Shown here: in pieces, positions 35,219-46,827 of the stretch
Numbering within the stretch: position 1 is the stretch's first letter
Layout: every line of letters begins with the position of its first letter
Assembly (NCBI GenBank): GCA_038503035.1
Contig: JAVSML010000047.1
Location: forward strand, 386,972 to 450,971
Reading direction: 5' to 3'
DNA: 64,000 nucleotides
Source of the DNA: Crocodylus rhombifer
Lineage: Eukaryota > Chordata > Crocodylia > Crocodylidae
Notes under the pieces: generated by a model
What the model was told of the DNA's origin: nothing
Databases searched by the model: none
Seen by the model: only the letters and a program-made list of their open reading frames with translations
Made by a program: the position numbers and the translations under genes

Positions 35219-37909
35219 TTTATTTTAAACTTGATCCCAAATCATCCAACTACTTTTTATGCAGTAGATTAAGGAAAACCATAGTATTTTTCTGTTAAAA
35301 GTTCTGGAAACTTTTATTTAAAAATCACTGGTGTTGCTGTATTATGGAATAGATGCATGAAATTTCATTCCTGGGACAAACCTTTGCATAAAGAATTTGC
35401 CTTTTGCCATCAAAATTTGCTTAAATTTGGCCACATTATATGCTTTGAAGAACTGTAGTTTGCACATGCTTCTTGGAGTTGAGCAGATAAATTCCCAGAA
35501 AACTCTGTCCACACTGAGCATGCTCCAGGCTGGGTGGGATGGAAGTAGGTGAGAAGGAAGACAGACCTGTTGAGGAGCTAAAATGGAGAAGGAAATCTGG
35601 AATGGCTGGATAAAGAGACCAGGACAAGAAAATGAAGGAAGTGGGGAGACAAAAAAAGAGCATACAAGATACAAAAGGGACTGGGAGCCTGAAGGTATGG
35701 GGAACATGAGTGGGGTTGAGGATATAATTGGAAGGGAGAAGAGACTGGGACTCTGAGTAAGGAGACTGGTACTGGTTAAAACATGTACTATTCCTTGTGA
35801 GTGTTGGATTGCATAGAGGATGACAAGGTACTACAGCTATCAGTTATTCCCTTAGATCAAGTACAGCCTTAATTCACTTCTGTGCCTCTTGGACATACCT
35901 AAGTGAGGCAAATTAAGGCACATGGACACCCTTGGTTCTGGGTGATATCCAAATGTTGAGTACTTGATTCTAACACTGATATTCTGATGTCCTAACACTG
36001 AGTACTTGATAATGTAGTAATGTCTTCCATTTATTTATTTATTTTTTGTATTTAATGTGTTTGTGTCATAACTGCCCCTCATAAAAAATCATACCTTTGT
36101 GACTTAGGCATCTATGCAAGTTATCATTCAGTGTATGTTCTTATTTAGAATACGGCCTGGGCTATTCCCTAGATTGCTTGAATATATATATGTAATATTC
36201 AGCTGAATAGCTTACATAGGCACGCAGACATGCATAAGTATACACAGACACATACATAAGTGTGTGCATGTGCACGCGCGCACACACGCACACACACTTT
36301 AAATAGTTGGAGTAAATTGGAATTATTTTTTTTCATGCTTTGGTTTCCTTGAACAGCCACTGTGGGAGCTTTTTACTCTTAAAAAATTTCATGCTGGCAG
36401 TGCTGAATTGCTGGATAATATAAGCAAGGTTCAGAAATTCTATGCAATGTTATGTCTGTTAAAGTGTTAAAATTTATATTTTTTTATAATAGGTTAGAAT
36501 TAACAGAGTCCACTTTATTTTTTCTCTTATACATGAAATCTCAAATGTATCAATTAAAAAGATAATGAAGTCCTATTTTGTGGTTGGAAAGTAGGAGTTT
36601 TGGAGTAATACCAATGAAAAAACAGCAAGAGAAGATATTTTCAGTGGCTCATCTACCTAGGGGTTAGCATTTTGTTTTTCAATGCAAAGTTTAAGATGTT
36701 ATCACTTCCTTAATGATTCATTTTATTCAGCAACTAATGCCCAAAGGACCAATCATCAGGCAGTAAAGTGTGAAAGGGTACATAGCAGAACTGGGACAGA
36801 GCAAACCTCCCAGGATCTTATACTAGCCCCATTTGCTTAGCAACTGTGTGTCCATTCACAGTTCATTAATTGTGATAGTACCTGGTTTATTCTGTTCTTC
36901 TCTTGACTTTCCCTAGAAAACTAAAGAACGCTTTCATTCAGAGTACTAACATTACAAAGCTAATTATATATGATTCATTGTTACCAAGATTTTTTGATAC
37001 CTAGCATAGTTATCCTTTGTTCTCAACCCTCCCCCAACTGCTTTATAAACGTGTGTTGTATTTGACAAATATGAGGTTCCTATTTTGTATTTATTCCATT
37101 TTTACTAAATTATTTTCTAATGAGAGCTTTTGTTTGTTTGTTTGTTTTTGGTGTGCTTGTGGAGAAAGATGAAGTGAGTGTGCAGTGAACACTATTCTCA
37201 ATTGGGCCCATGAATAAGAATCATTAAATAAGCAAACAGGCATTCATCTTTAAATATCACAATGTAATTACCCAAACCATAAGAAATTAGAGAAGAAAAA
37301 GATCACATAGACCATCTAATTCATGTTTTTGGCAATGCAGGTTTCCTCCTTATGGTATATCTTGTATAGTTTTGTCCACTTTAATTATAAACTTCTAATT
37401 GACAGTACAAGGTAAGATATTTTTTCCTTAAAAATGTTTTTCAAGGGGATCTTAAATGTATTTGGAAAGTTTAATCCGCAAATAGAGAATACTATCTGAA
37501 AATTAATTATGTGCTGTGCTTTACCAACATAATTCACACATGGGGAAAAAGTTCAGTACAATAATGCCATGCACTAGGTTTAAACAAATATTTTTTTCTT
37601 TGTTCACTCTCCCATTCTTCTCATGTCCAGTTTCAGTGTTTCTTTCCCATGCTGTTTTATTTTTTTTCCTGACCTTTTGCAGCTATGTGTGTTGATTACA
37701 ACTGGTCAAAAATGGCAACATAGGCATTTTAATAGATACACACATCAAAATCTCTAACATACTTCATGGCTATTCAGGTGAAGTTATACTTTTCTAAAAA
37801 TAGGATTATGCAGTCACCAGTTGGGTCCCTGAAAGGGAGTACAATATTATGATCATTTTAACAAAGTAATTTGATAAATAGTGTAGTTGAAATGATCTGC
37901 CTTACTGTT
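35219..37909. other. Unassigned AT-rich sequence
   Basis: Contains a CA/CG alternating tract at 36269-36297 and a (TTTG)n run near 37130-37147. The longer open frames at 35340-35710 (minus) are low-complexity and match no known protein by eye. Confidence 0.3.
36269..36297. repeat. (CA)n/(CG)n alternating purine-pyrimidine tract
   Basis: TGTGCACGCGCGCACACACGC followed by CA repeats; alternating purine-pyrimidine sequence that could adopt Z-DNA. Confidence 0.8.
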
Positions 37910-37917
37910 GTCTAAGG
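37910..37917 (+). repeat. 8-bp target-site duplication, left
   Basis: GTCTAAGG, identical to 38153-38160 on the other side of the hAT element. Confidence 0.9.
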
Positions 37918-38152
37918 CAGCAGTCTCCAAAGTGGGGTGCGCACCCCAGGGCGTGTACAAGACGATCCATTGGGGTGCGCGAAGAAAATATTAGAACTCC
38001 AATTTTAATTATATATACATATATTGGGGGTGCACGCTTATAAACTTTTTACTGATAGGGGTGCGCGAATATAAATATGCATATATTGGGAGTGCGTGCC
38101 CAAAATTTTTTTACTGATGGGGTGCATGATCAAAAAAGTTTGGAGACCACTG
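37918..38152. mobile_element. hAT non-autonomous element with exact 8-bp duplication
   Basis: The 235-bp element starts CAGCAGTCTCCAAAG and ends CTTTGGAGACCACTG-like sequence (TTTGGAGACCACTG), an inverted repeat of about 14 bp with two mismatches. It is bounded on both sides by GTCTAAGG. An 8-bp duplication with CAG...CTG ends defines hAT. Inside, a unit of about 65 bp (CATATATTGGG, GTGC, ACTTTTTACTGAT, GGGGTGCGCGA) occurs twice in tandem. No transposase is encoded, so it depended on an element elsewhere. Confidence 0.85.
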
Positions 38153-38160
38153 GTCTAAGG
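38153..38160 (+). repeat. 8-bp target-site duplication, right
   Basis: GTCTAAGG, identical to 37910-37917. Confidence 0.9.
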
Positions 38161-39785
38161 CCATGAACTGCTGTGTTACATTTATGGTCTTCTAAAGTCC
38201 CTATCTCATGGGCTCTGGGGTCTGCCTGATGTAGAATAAGGTGCAAACTTGACGAATAAAGGAAGTTCTGCATAGATATTGGTGCCATGACTTGTTACAA
38301 CATTGTCTAACCAACATATATACTAACAAATATCTTAGCAGGTACTGAGGCCAAGTTTCCTTGTTTTCAGTCCAGGGTTATTGGGGGAAAGCTTAGTTTC
38401 TGATCATGCCATGAGCATATGAAAATAAATATTTATAATGGAAATGTGACATGTGACACTTGAGGTGCTGGTGAAACAAGATGAATGGACTGATGCTTGC
38501 ATGACATTCGGTTATCTTGACTAACAAACCATTTCCATCTTTGGCTTTTCCCCAGAAAGTGAAGTCAAAATGTAGAAAGTGGATTATGAAGCCTACCAAT
38601 TATAGGTCTTAATAAGAAAAATAATGAATAAGATTATATTGAGCATGTCCCAGATATCCTGTTTAGAACAAAAATGCAGGGAAAAATGTGCAAGCTAACT
38701 ATAACCTGCATGTTGACAGTGTATTATGATTATCTGCTGACAGCATCTCCTTTTAATTTTGCATGATGTTTGGTATTTACATTATCTACAATGAATAAAA
38801 TAAGTCTTCTGAAGTACACACAATCTTTTTGCAGTCATTTAATGGTGCTTTTTGCCAGCCTGATTTATGATATACTAAATATTTTTATTGACTTATTTGA
38901 AAATAAATAACTCAATTTTCTTACCTTTTTTAAAAAAAGTTAAAATCATCAGATAAAGAAAGATGAGTTTTGTTAGCTACAGAAATGATGCAGGAAAGAT
39001 TTTAATAGTCAATTCATTGCAATGTAGCAATGTCCAAGCTACTTCTAATATCAGTATAGTCATATTAGCAGGGTAATTTTAGCACAACTGTGGCTTCTTA
39101 CTAGCAAGACTATGTTCATTTAGAGCAAGTTGAGTGTTGCCACATTGCACTATTGTAATGTGAGAGATGAGTAGAGATGTAGCCTTTCATGAATTGGGAG
39201 ACTGAATGAACTTCTGAAGATTCCCAGTTTAGGTCTTGTTTGTTTAGCTGTGTAATTGTACAGGCTGAACTTCACCATGATCCACATGCATTGCAGTGAA
39301 GAGCCAAAAACAATTCAGATTGCTTTCTGTGTCTGCACAAGTTCCTTCTCCCACATCACTTCCTCCCCACCCAGCCCCTTTTATTCAGTAATGTTCTATA
39401 ACTCTTGTCCCCATAAAACTTCCTATTTTCAACATTGTCCTATCTTGTTTGCTTCTTTTTTCCCAGGTACATGGAAGACCTGGCATGCTTCTACCTGGTA
39501 GAAATAGTTCCTAAACAACAAACACCTCTGGATCAATAGTGGGGAAAAGAGCTAAGACTTATTAATCCCTCTCCTCTCCTTTCCTCTCTAGGGGGCAAGT
39601 CTGGATGCCCACAAAATCATCCTAGGTGTTATCTTTTTGGATTGCAGGCTAAATTGATGGTTCTTTATCCAGGATGTTACCCTATTAAGACCTTTTAATA
39701 TTAATGGCTGCTTCATCCTATACACCGCCTGAGCAGAACCTTAATTTTTCTCCTCCATCTCAATTTATGAGTTTAAATTGGCACC
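38161..39785. other. Unassigned AT-rich sequence
   Basis: No gene, RNA or repeat family that I can support. Confidence 0.35.
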
Positions 39786-39975
39786 CTTGGTGCATTTTTA
39801 CACATACTCCAAGATTTAGTTAAAATGTTCCCACCAGTATTTTGAAGCATGGGGAATCTAATACACAAGATATGAAGGCTGGCTGGAGCATGTTAATTAG
39901 CATGCTCCAGCAGACTTAATGAATCAAGTCTGCTCTGATGTGCTGCAATTACAGCACATCAGAGCAACCTCCCCA
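39786..39975. mobile_element. Palindromic MITE-like element, copy 2
   Basis: Related to 2817-3170: both have GCATTTTTACAC near the left edge, CCCACCA..TATTTTGAAG-type sequence, and AATCAAGTCTGCTCTGA. This copy holds two perfect hairpins: GCTGGAGCATG at 39882-39892 against 39901-39911, and GCTCTGATGTGCTG at 39932-39945 against 39952-39965. The ends (GGTGCATT and its weak inverse CAGGCACC) suggest terminal inverted repeats. It is non-coding. Confidence 0.5.
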
Positions 39976-41505
39976 AACATGTACAGGCACCTCTGGGGTC
40001 CTTGTAACGTATATATTGATGGCTTCTAGAGCAAGTTCATTTTTATTTACAAATGAAGAAGAACAGAAATGAGTGGAAATGTAGTTCTAAAATGGGAACT
40101 GTTGAATGGACACAAGCATGTTCCCTCCTTTTTGGCTACAATTTCTGCAGTCCGGAACCAGAGTGAGAAAGCCCAGAGAGAGAGTAGGCAAACCCATACT
40201 TATGCCACCTTCTCCCTTTTCTCTTCATTCCCTTGGCAGTGCTGCTTGCCCCAAAGAACGGAGGGAGCAAACACTGAGCTTCTCTGAAGGACAAATGTAA
40301 TTTTGCTTAGCTCAGATGTGGGCTGTAGGGGTAGAGGGGAAAATATCACACTGTTTACATTCTTTCCCTTTGGCCTGCACCTCATATAAGGGCTTGATTA
40401 AAAACTGTTCTTTTATTATGTACATTTCTTTCCTGGACAGTTAAACAAATGATATATCCTTCATTGTCCCATAACACCATTTCTTTTTTGGGGTGTGTAT
40501 GGATTTTGTGTTGTACAGTGTATCTATAGTAATTGCAATGGTAATAATTTTAGTGATTTTAAAAATATAATTATACATTAAATATGGAAGAATAAAGCAG
40601 GTGTCTCATTGGTACAAGAGATGCCTGACTCCTGCAAGTATGATATTCTCATTTAAGGGTTTTATGAAAAAAAAACAAAACACAGCAGTAAGTATCTAAT
40701 TAATGGGCATTGGAATCCACTTCTTTTCTCTGTTTACTTTCTATATGCATGTTACAATTCCTGAAAGTAAATTTGCACACTGGGGTTAACCCACCAGTCA
40801 GGCAATACTCAATTAGAACTGGAAATTGAGTGTTGAAATGTTAATTAGAAAATCATTAATTACCATTTGTGATGATACTCCCTACCAATTTGAAATCCTC
40901 TTGTACTGCTTTACACGGGACAGTACATGCATTTTACATTTTAAAAATAGACTCTTGCAGAGAGGAAAGATCAATAACCTACAATATGTCCCTAATGTAT
41001 TATGCATATGTAAAACATTTGTACTGATATGCTCCTGTGCCTGTCAAGAACCTGAAGTCCCTGTTGGACTGGAAATATTATCACACCAGAGGGAATGGCT
41101 GTGCTAGCAGTGAATAAGCAGTACCACTTTCCCAGGATGCAGCTTGTAAAATCTTTAAAAAACTGGCAGCTTGATGGCATCAAGGAAAGAAACCTTATGG
41201 AACAGGTCTATGGTTACGAAACAGTAGCTGTGTAAGTTTATTTCATGCTGCTTTGCCATTGAGCTTCAGCTCTGTTTATGAAGGGCCATCTCAGGGTCAA
41301 GTACATTCAACCATTTTCTTGGTGGCTAAAACTGCCAATTAGTCAACAAAAATATATGATGATGTCAACTGTGGTGGGTCTTTTGGAATGTTTATGAGGC
41401 ACTACAATAATTCTCTGGCATGTTGCACAGATGATGCAATAAATATGTTAATCGTGCCATTAAAAGTAACCCTGCCCCCCCCCCCACATACTGAATGACA
41501 ATGAG
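39976..41505. other. Unassigned sequence, part possibly conserved non-coding
   Basis: About 40780-40900 is repeat-free and rich in ATTA sites (GTTAATTAGAAAATCATTAA). No gene recognised. A C run is at 41476-41485. Confidence 0.3.
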
Positions 41506-41690
41506 AAACCAGCCACAAAAATGTTCCACATAGTGTCTGCAGTGCAGCCAGTGTCAGGTCCTATGCAGGACTTTACTCTGCTACATGTTCAGTTAAAGGT
41601 TCAGTGAAAACTGGCATAAAAATATTCCACATTTTATGGCACAATGGAAACCAGCCACAATTATGTGGAACATTTTTTGTGGCTGTTTTT
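41506..41690. repeat. Direct and inverted copies of a 21-nt motif
   Basis: GCCACAAAAATGTTCCACAT at 41512-41531 recurs with changes at 41613-41632 and, inverted and almost exact, at 41663-41683. GAAACCAGCCACAA also occurs at 41506-41519 and 41648-41661. This probably marks a foldback-type MITE, but I cannot fix its ends. Confidence 0.4.
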
Positions 41691-42165
41691 CCATCGTGTC
41701 TTAAATTTTGAATGTGTGCCAGGCTACCTGGTGGGACTTCAAATTTACTGATTTGGTACAGAAATATTCCCACCCCCATCTGTCCACCCTCCAGGTCGGT
41801 GGTTCTGGCAATGGGGAAGGGTGAGCTGTAGGTGGTGGGGAGCTTTAGACAAATTCCATGATGCTGGGTTCCCCAACTGTATGTTGTGTTGGGATCTGAA
41901 GAAATTTATCTCAGATTCCCCAAAATGTGCTTTCAGTCATGCACAGGATAAAATTCATTTGATCTCAACTGTGCAATTAAATTAATGTCTGTCTGGGGCC
42001 TAAGGCCTCTATCTTATATCTAAAAGAACCCATTCGGCTGTGGGACACAATTAGACTTACCTGAATTATAATGTAGTCTCCTGCTTTCTTGATCAGAAGT
42101 GCAAGCTTAAATGTCCCTTTTTCACTAGTGCTCTTTTGATTAATTTTTTTCCTGGCCCAGCACTT
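41691..42165. other. Unassigned sequence
   Basis: Nothing supportable seen. Confidence 0.3.
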
Positions 42166-42535
42166 GAGCTGGTCAAAAATTGTTCTGACAAATATTTCAC
42201 AGGCAAATCCTGATTTGTCAAAAGTAAAATGTTTCAAAAATAATATCTTTCAATTAAATTTTTATTAGAAAGTAAAATAAGAAAAAATGGAAATGCTGTG
42301 ATCAAATAGAAACAACTCTTCTTTTGATTTTTTAAAAAAAATATACTTTAAAAAGAAAAAGTAGGAATCTAAACAACATATTCAAATTTTATCTGAATGA
42401 AACTTTGACCTAAAATTATTTTTTCCAGAATATAGCTTTGTGGGAAATTTTAAAAAATAGTTTTTGGTTATGGTGGCATTTTGAAATAGAAAAAAAACTT
42501 ATGGGGGAAAAAAGTAAAATTCCTGAGTTGTACTC
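42166..42535. mobile_element. Possible AGAGCTGG-family MITE, copy 3
   Basis: The left edge GAGCTGGTCAAAAATTG matches the family at 27709 and 28704, and the inside is similarly AT-rich with AAAATTTT-type runs. The right end is not clear, so the extent is a guess. Confidence 0.3.
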
Positions 42536-45060
42536 CCTGTCTCTGAGTGGAAATGGGGAAGCTATGAAACAGTCAAACTAAAAAGAGCAGATCTGGAATG
42601 GTACACTCACCCTGAAACATTATACATTTTAGTTCATGCTAGAGTGATAGAAGTAGAGGTAGAGAAAATTCTGGAAGGAAATGGCTTGTGAGACTAGTAA
42701 ATTAAGGGAATGACAGAGGGAAGGGAGAGAGGGAGAGGAAATAGGATTTGGGAAGAAGGAAAGGAAATAAACAATGAGGAATGGTCAGCAAAATTGTATG
42801 GTTAGGCTAATCTTGTAAACTTCCCAGTCCCTTATCTTATTCTTCTCCCCCTTTAAGGATCAGGCCAAAGAAAAGACTCTTTCCCTTTCTCTTTGAGTCA
42901 GACTAGCATCAGATTTCTTTTTCCCCTTCTTCTCTGGGAGAGAAATAATTCTTAATGCTAATAGAATGAATCAATGAAGCAATAAATTGGTCTCAGCAAT
43001 TGTAGCACATAGCAAGTTATGGTTACTTTTTTGGAGTGGCAGCAAGATGGGAAGAGGTATTCTATATCAGATCCCAGTAACCCCCATCCACTTAGGCTAT
43101 TTATAATGTGGGGTGGATTCAGGCAGATAAATTTCATTTAAAAAGAAGTGAATAGATTAGGAGGAAGTCTGGAGTCCTAGCAAAGTTCTTTAATAGTACT
43201 TAATTCCTATAGAGGATATTGGAAAAACTCATAAAATCAACATTGGCTTAAATGTTTTTCTGAATAGGGATTGACCTTAAGGATGTGCTTAGCTAAATCA
43301 GTCCTTTTGGCTTTTTTATCCAAGCCCCAATCTAGAAAACTGCCTTGGCATGTCCTTTATCTTTAAGCATATGGGGAATTCCATTGATGTTAGTGAAACT
43401 ATTCATGGATTTAATGTAAGGCATATCCTTAGGATGAGGTCAGAAGTAACCCTTGAAATGCTTCCCAGTGTAGTAGGCTTGGAAACATTTCAAAATGGTA
43501 GTATTTCATTTGGGGAACATACCTACAGTTCCTGTTATGTCTGCGGCTGGAATACGGCTGTGGCTGTGATTGTGACTCTCCACTGCTGGGATTCCAACTG
43601 TCCAGCCCCTATCCCCAAAACCTCTTCTTCAAAACTTGAGGGGAGAAGTAGAGGAGGGAGAGGAAGATTGGAGAGCCGAGCACCAATCGCAGGATTCCAA
43701 CTCTCCAGTTCCCATTCCCAAGGGGCTGGCGGGGCTGGCTTTGGCAGCAGTGAGAATAAGGAAGAATCTGGCAGTGGGATGGGGATGTAAAGGTTTTGAT
43801 AGGAGTTCTAGTAGAGATGCAAAGCACCCCAGGATCCAGAGTGGGACCCAGTGATTGAACAGTCTAACAAGCCAGGTCCTTGTGCACATATAACAAAAAA
43901 TGGAATGTTCCACGATACTATATATTTTTTCTCATACAGCACACATCCTTCTCCCCAGAATCAGCCCCACAAAATTGGGTTTTGTTCCTTAAGTGGAGAA
44001 ACTGATTTTCTGCCTACAATAGAAGCACCGCACCCTGCTTTGATTCCTGCTCCGCTTCTGGTATTACTATTCAGGAAGCCAGTGGACTTAATGACTCATT
44101 GTTCTTCAGTCCATAGGAGTTAACAATCTTGCTTCCTTTTAATTGTCTTGATTTTCCACTAATCAAGCCAGAATTTCTTAGGGCAACGTTCCTGTTTGCT
44201 AGCTGCTCCAGATTCTCTCCTCCTGTTTAACAGACCTGGGAACGCTAGCTGTCTTCAAAATTATAGATCTACCCATGGAGGCTATTCTTCAGCAGCAGCT
44301 AATGTTTTAGTTTTTAATTAATCAGGAACCAGAGGCTGAATTAATTGAAAATTGGGCTCTGCCCCTACTCTATGCAGCCATAACTGGAAAAAATTTTTTT
44401 TTTTATTATTCTGCCTTTGAAAAACAAGATGCATATTATGTTCTGGAGCATGTTCTATGTGAAAAAGATGGCAGTACTTCATTTCAATAAGTATTTGGAA
44501 TGTTTCAAAAAGCATGTTGTAAACCTGGCACTTTTGAAGTGTTTCAATGGTGTTGGAACACTTTTAATTTTTACTTCTGTCCACACTTTTAAATACACTG
44601 GGGAACTAGAGCCTTGCCATACTGAAACTGATGTCCCATTGTTTAAGGTAAGTATACTAAGAGGCAAGACATCAACCTATGAATGGGCAAAAAATGTTAA
44701 GCTAAAAAAATCAATTCTGGATCTTCAAAATGTAGCTAGTTTTTAAGTAGGAGTTCAATATTTATCTTATACTGTTACTAAATTGGCCTATTAGTAAAGG
44801 TAAACATTTTTATATTTTCAATAAAACCAGTTTAATGTTCCCAAAATGTTTAATTAGGATCTAATGTTTCATATTTACAATAAAATAACCTACATGTATT
44901 CTTGCCCATCTTTTTGCTGCATAACATTTGAATATTAAAATAGTTTTATTGGGAATTCTCTAATAGTTTATACGTCTACTTAGAAGAAATGCTTTTTCTT
45001 ATTTTGTAATACAAAAGAAAATATTCAGATTTATACTGAATTGAACATTAGAAAAAAATT
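42536..45060. other. Unassigned sequence
   Basis: No exon recognised. At 43583-43613 and 43689-43719 a block of about 30 nt (GGATTCCAACT-TCCAG) is repeated directly, and a purine-rich stretch lies at 42655-42780. The open frame at 43350-43790 runs across that repeat and resembles no protein. Confidence 0.3.
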
Positions 45061-45587
45061 TTGCCGAATCTGAATCTGAAGATTTGATGCCGATTCAGAG
45101 AATCAGTGATTTGACCATAGATACAGCTTTAAGTGTTTTTTCTACATACCTCAAGGTACCAGGTGGCTCATGAATGCTGAGATGGTGGGGTGGATGCAGA
45201 GTCCCACAGGAACGGGGGGCGGGGGTGGTGCTGAGCAATGGACCCAGAATTGGAATGGAATTACTTCCAGTCCACTTCCTGGTCTGCTTCCAAGCATGCT
45301 GGGGACCCCGCCCCCCTCCCCACACACACTCCCGTGGGATGCTCTGTCTACCCCAGCATCTCAGCATTCATGAGCCGCCTGGTACCTTGAGGTATGTATA
45401 AAAAACACTTAAAGCTGTGTCTATGTCCGAATCATCGAATCTCTCTGAATTGATTTGGAGGATTCTGATTTGATTCGGAGAGATTTAAAGGGACTCCTGA
45501 TTTTGTTTCTGATTTGGAGATTTGGCTGCTGAATCAGGCCTAGTCTCCGCTGAATCAAATCAGCAACTGAAACTTCACACAGCCCTA
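45061..45587. mobile_element. Palindromic DNA transposon remnant
   Basis: Two arms of 69 nt, 45116-45184 and 45357-45425, are inverted copies differing at three positions, with a 172-bp spacer. Outside both arms is sequence rich in GAATC/GATTC (CCGAATCTGAATC on the left; GAATCATCGAATC, GATTTGATTCGG on the right). The right edge, CTTCACACAGCCCTA, looks like a DNA-transposon terminus (TAGGGCTGTGTGAAG inverted). The left terminus appears lost. No transposase is present. Confidence 0.55.
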
Positions 45588-45620
45588 CTACTTCCATTCT
45601 TTGTATGAGAAATAGTATAG

Positions 45621-45651
<31 letters not shown>

Positions 45652-46394
45652 ATAAGATAGTTTACAATCTGCTTTAATAATACAATTCCATTTAGAGCAG
45701 ATCCTGTATGCTATTTTAGAGGGACATTTCGACTTAGTCCAGACTGCAGGAGCTGCAAAGTGCCAAAAAAAGAGCTAAAGATCAGCTTGAAGGCAGGAAA
45801 ATGGGAGAAGCTATGAAATAAAATATCCAGGTTAGAATCTTGTTTTTTAACTGGTTTAAGGATTGCCTAAACCAGCTTTTTTGTGGGTAGATTGGAAGCT
45901 TTTCGTAGGCAGCAGAATGGGGAAGCTGAATACTTCATTTTCTTCTCAATTCCCCAGTCTGCGTGGTGACAGTCATGCATACAGCAAGAGGCAGCCTATT
46001 TGGAAGAAAAGAGAGAGCAAAATAATTTGCCTGTGTGGAGAATGAAGTCTTTACACCGGACTAGTAATATAATGGAACCTTTCTCTGAATCGTACATCTG
46101 AAGGTAAGCATGAATGGTCGATGTTCCAGAATCACAATGGTCCAAACTACTTTGTCCCCAAAACTCTGTAGAAAGCTGCCTTTTCCTTCTACCACTATGC
46201 CAACTAGTGCAGATGTTGTGAGTATTCTGTATAATAATCAGGTACCAGATGTCCTGATCTTTAGATAATTCCAAATCATTGCCCAGACAGTCCTTGTTTT
46301 GACAGAGTGCATAACTGCTGTTGCTGCACAGAGGAATCTAAGCTACTTCAAGATTTAGCATGGGGAACAAAGGTGGTGTATTTTTAGAAATCAC
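45588..46394. other. Unassigned sequence with GT/GA microsatellite
   Basis: A (GT)n then (GA)n tract is at 45622-45651. Nothing else assignable. Confidence 0.35.
45622..45651. repeat. (GT)n(GA)n microsatellite
   Basis: Nine GT units pass directly into six GA units. Confidence 0.9.
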
Positions 46395-46827
46395 TGGGCA
46401 TGTCTACACATGAAATTAGTGTGATGCAATAAACTCTAGCACAGTTTGCGCCAGAATGTATTGCTCCTAGGTGCAGCATTTATGTGTGTGCCTAGGACTG
46501 CAGCACATTTTGCCGGGGTGGCACATCTGTAACTGGCAGGGAGTCTGGGGGGGGTTCAGCCTGCCAGCTTGGAGCTACTCTGCCCAGGCTTAATGTACTG
46601 TGAAGAAACTGGCTGGAGCATGAGGGTGCTACAGTGCGGGATTAGCTAGCAGGCAGGCCCTGCACTGTAGCACATTTGTGCCTGAGTCAGCTTCGTCACC
46701 ATCTACACTTGCATTGTGGTGGAGTTAATTAGTTTCCTAGGCCTAATAGCTCTATAGGTGTAGATGGAGATGCATTACTGAAGGACTAATTGGCCAGTTC
46801 TGCAGTAAGCCTATTGTGTAGATGTCA
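46395..46827. mobile_element. Non-autonomous DNA transposon, GGGCATGTCTACAC family
   Basis: The left edge GGGCATGTCTACACA and the right edge TGTGTAGATGTCA are inverted relatives. An internal block (TGCTCCTAGGTGCAGCATTT, GCCTAGGACTGCAGCA) is shared with 34722-35218, so both belong to one broad family. It is non-coding. The target-site duplication is not clear. Confidence 0.5.

Noticed and set aside
43350..43790. A 146-codon plus-strand open frame as a host gene or exon
   Set aside because: Low-complexity C-terminal half, passes through a local direct repeat, and has no recognisable domain or splice context.
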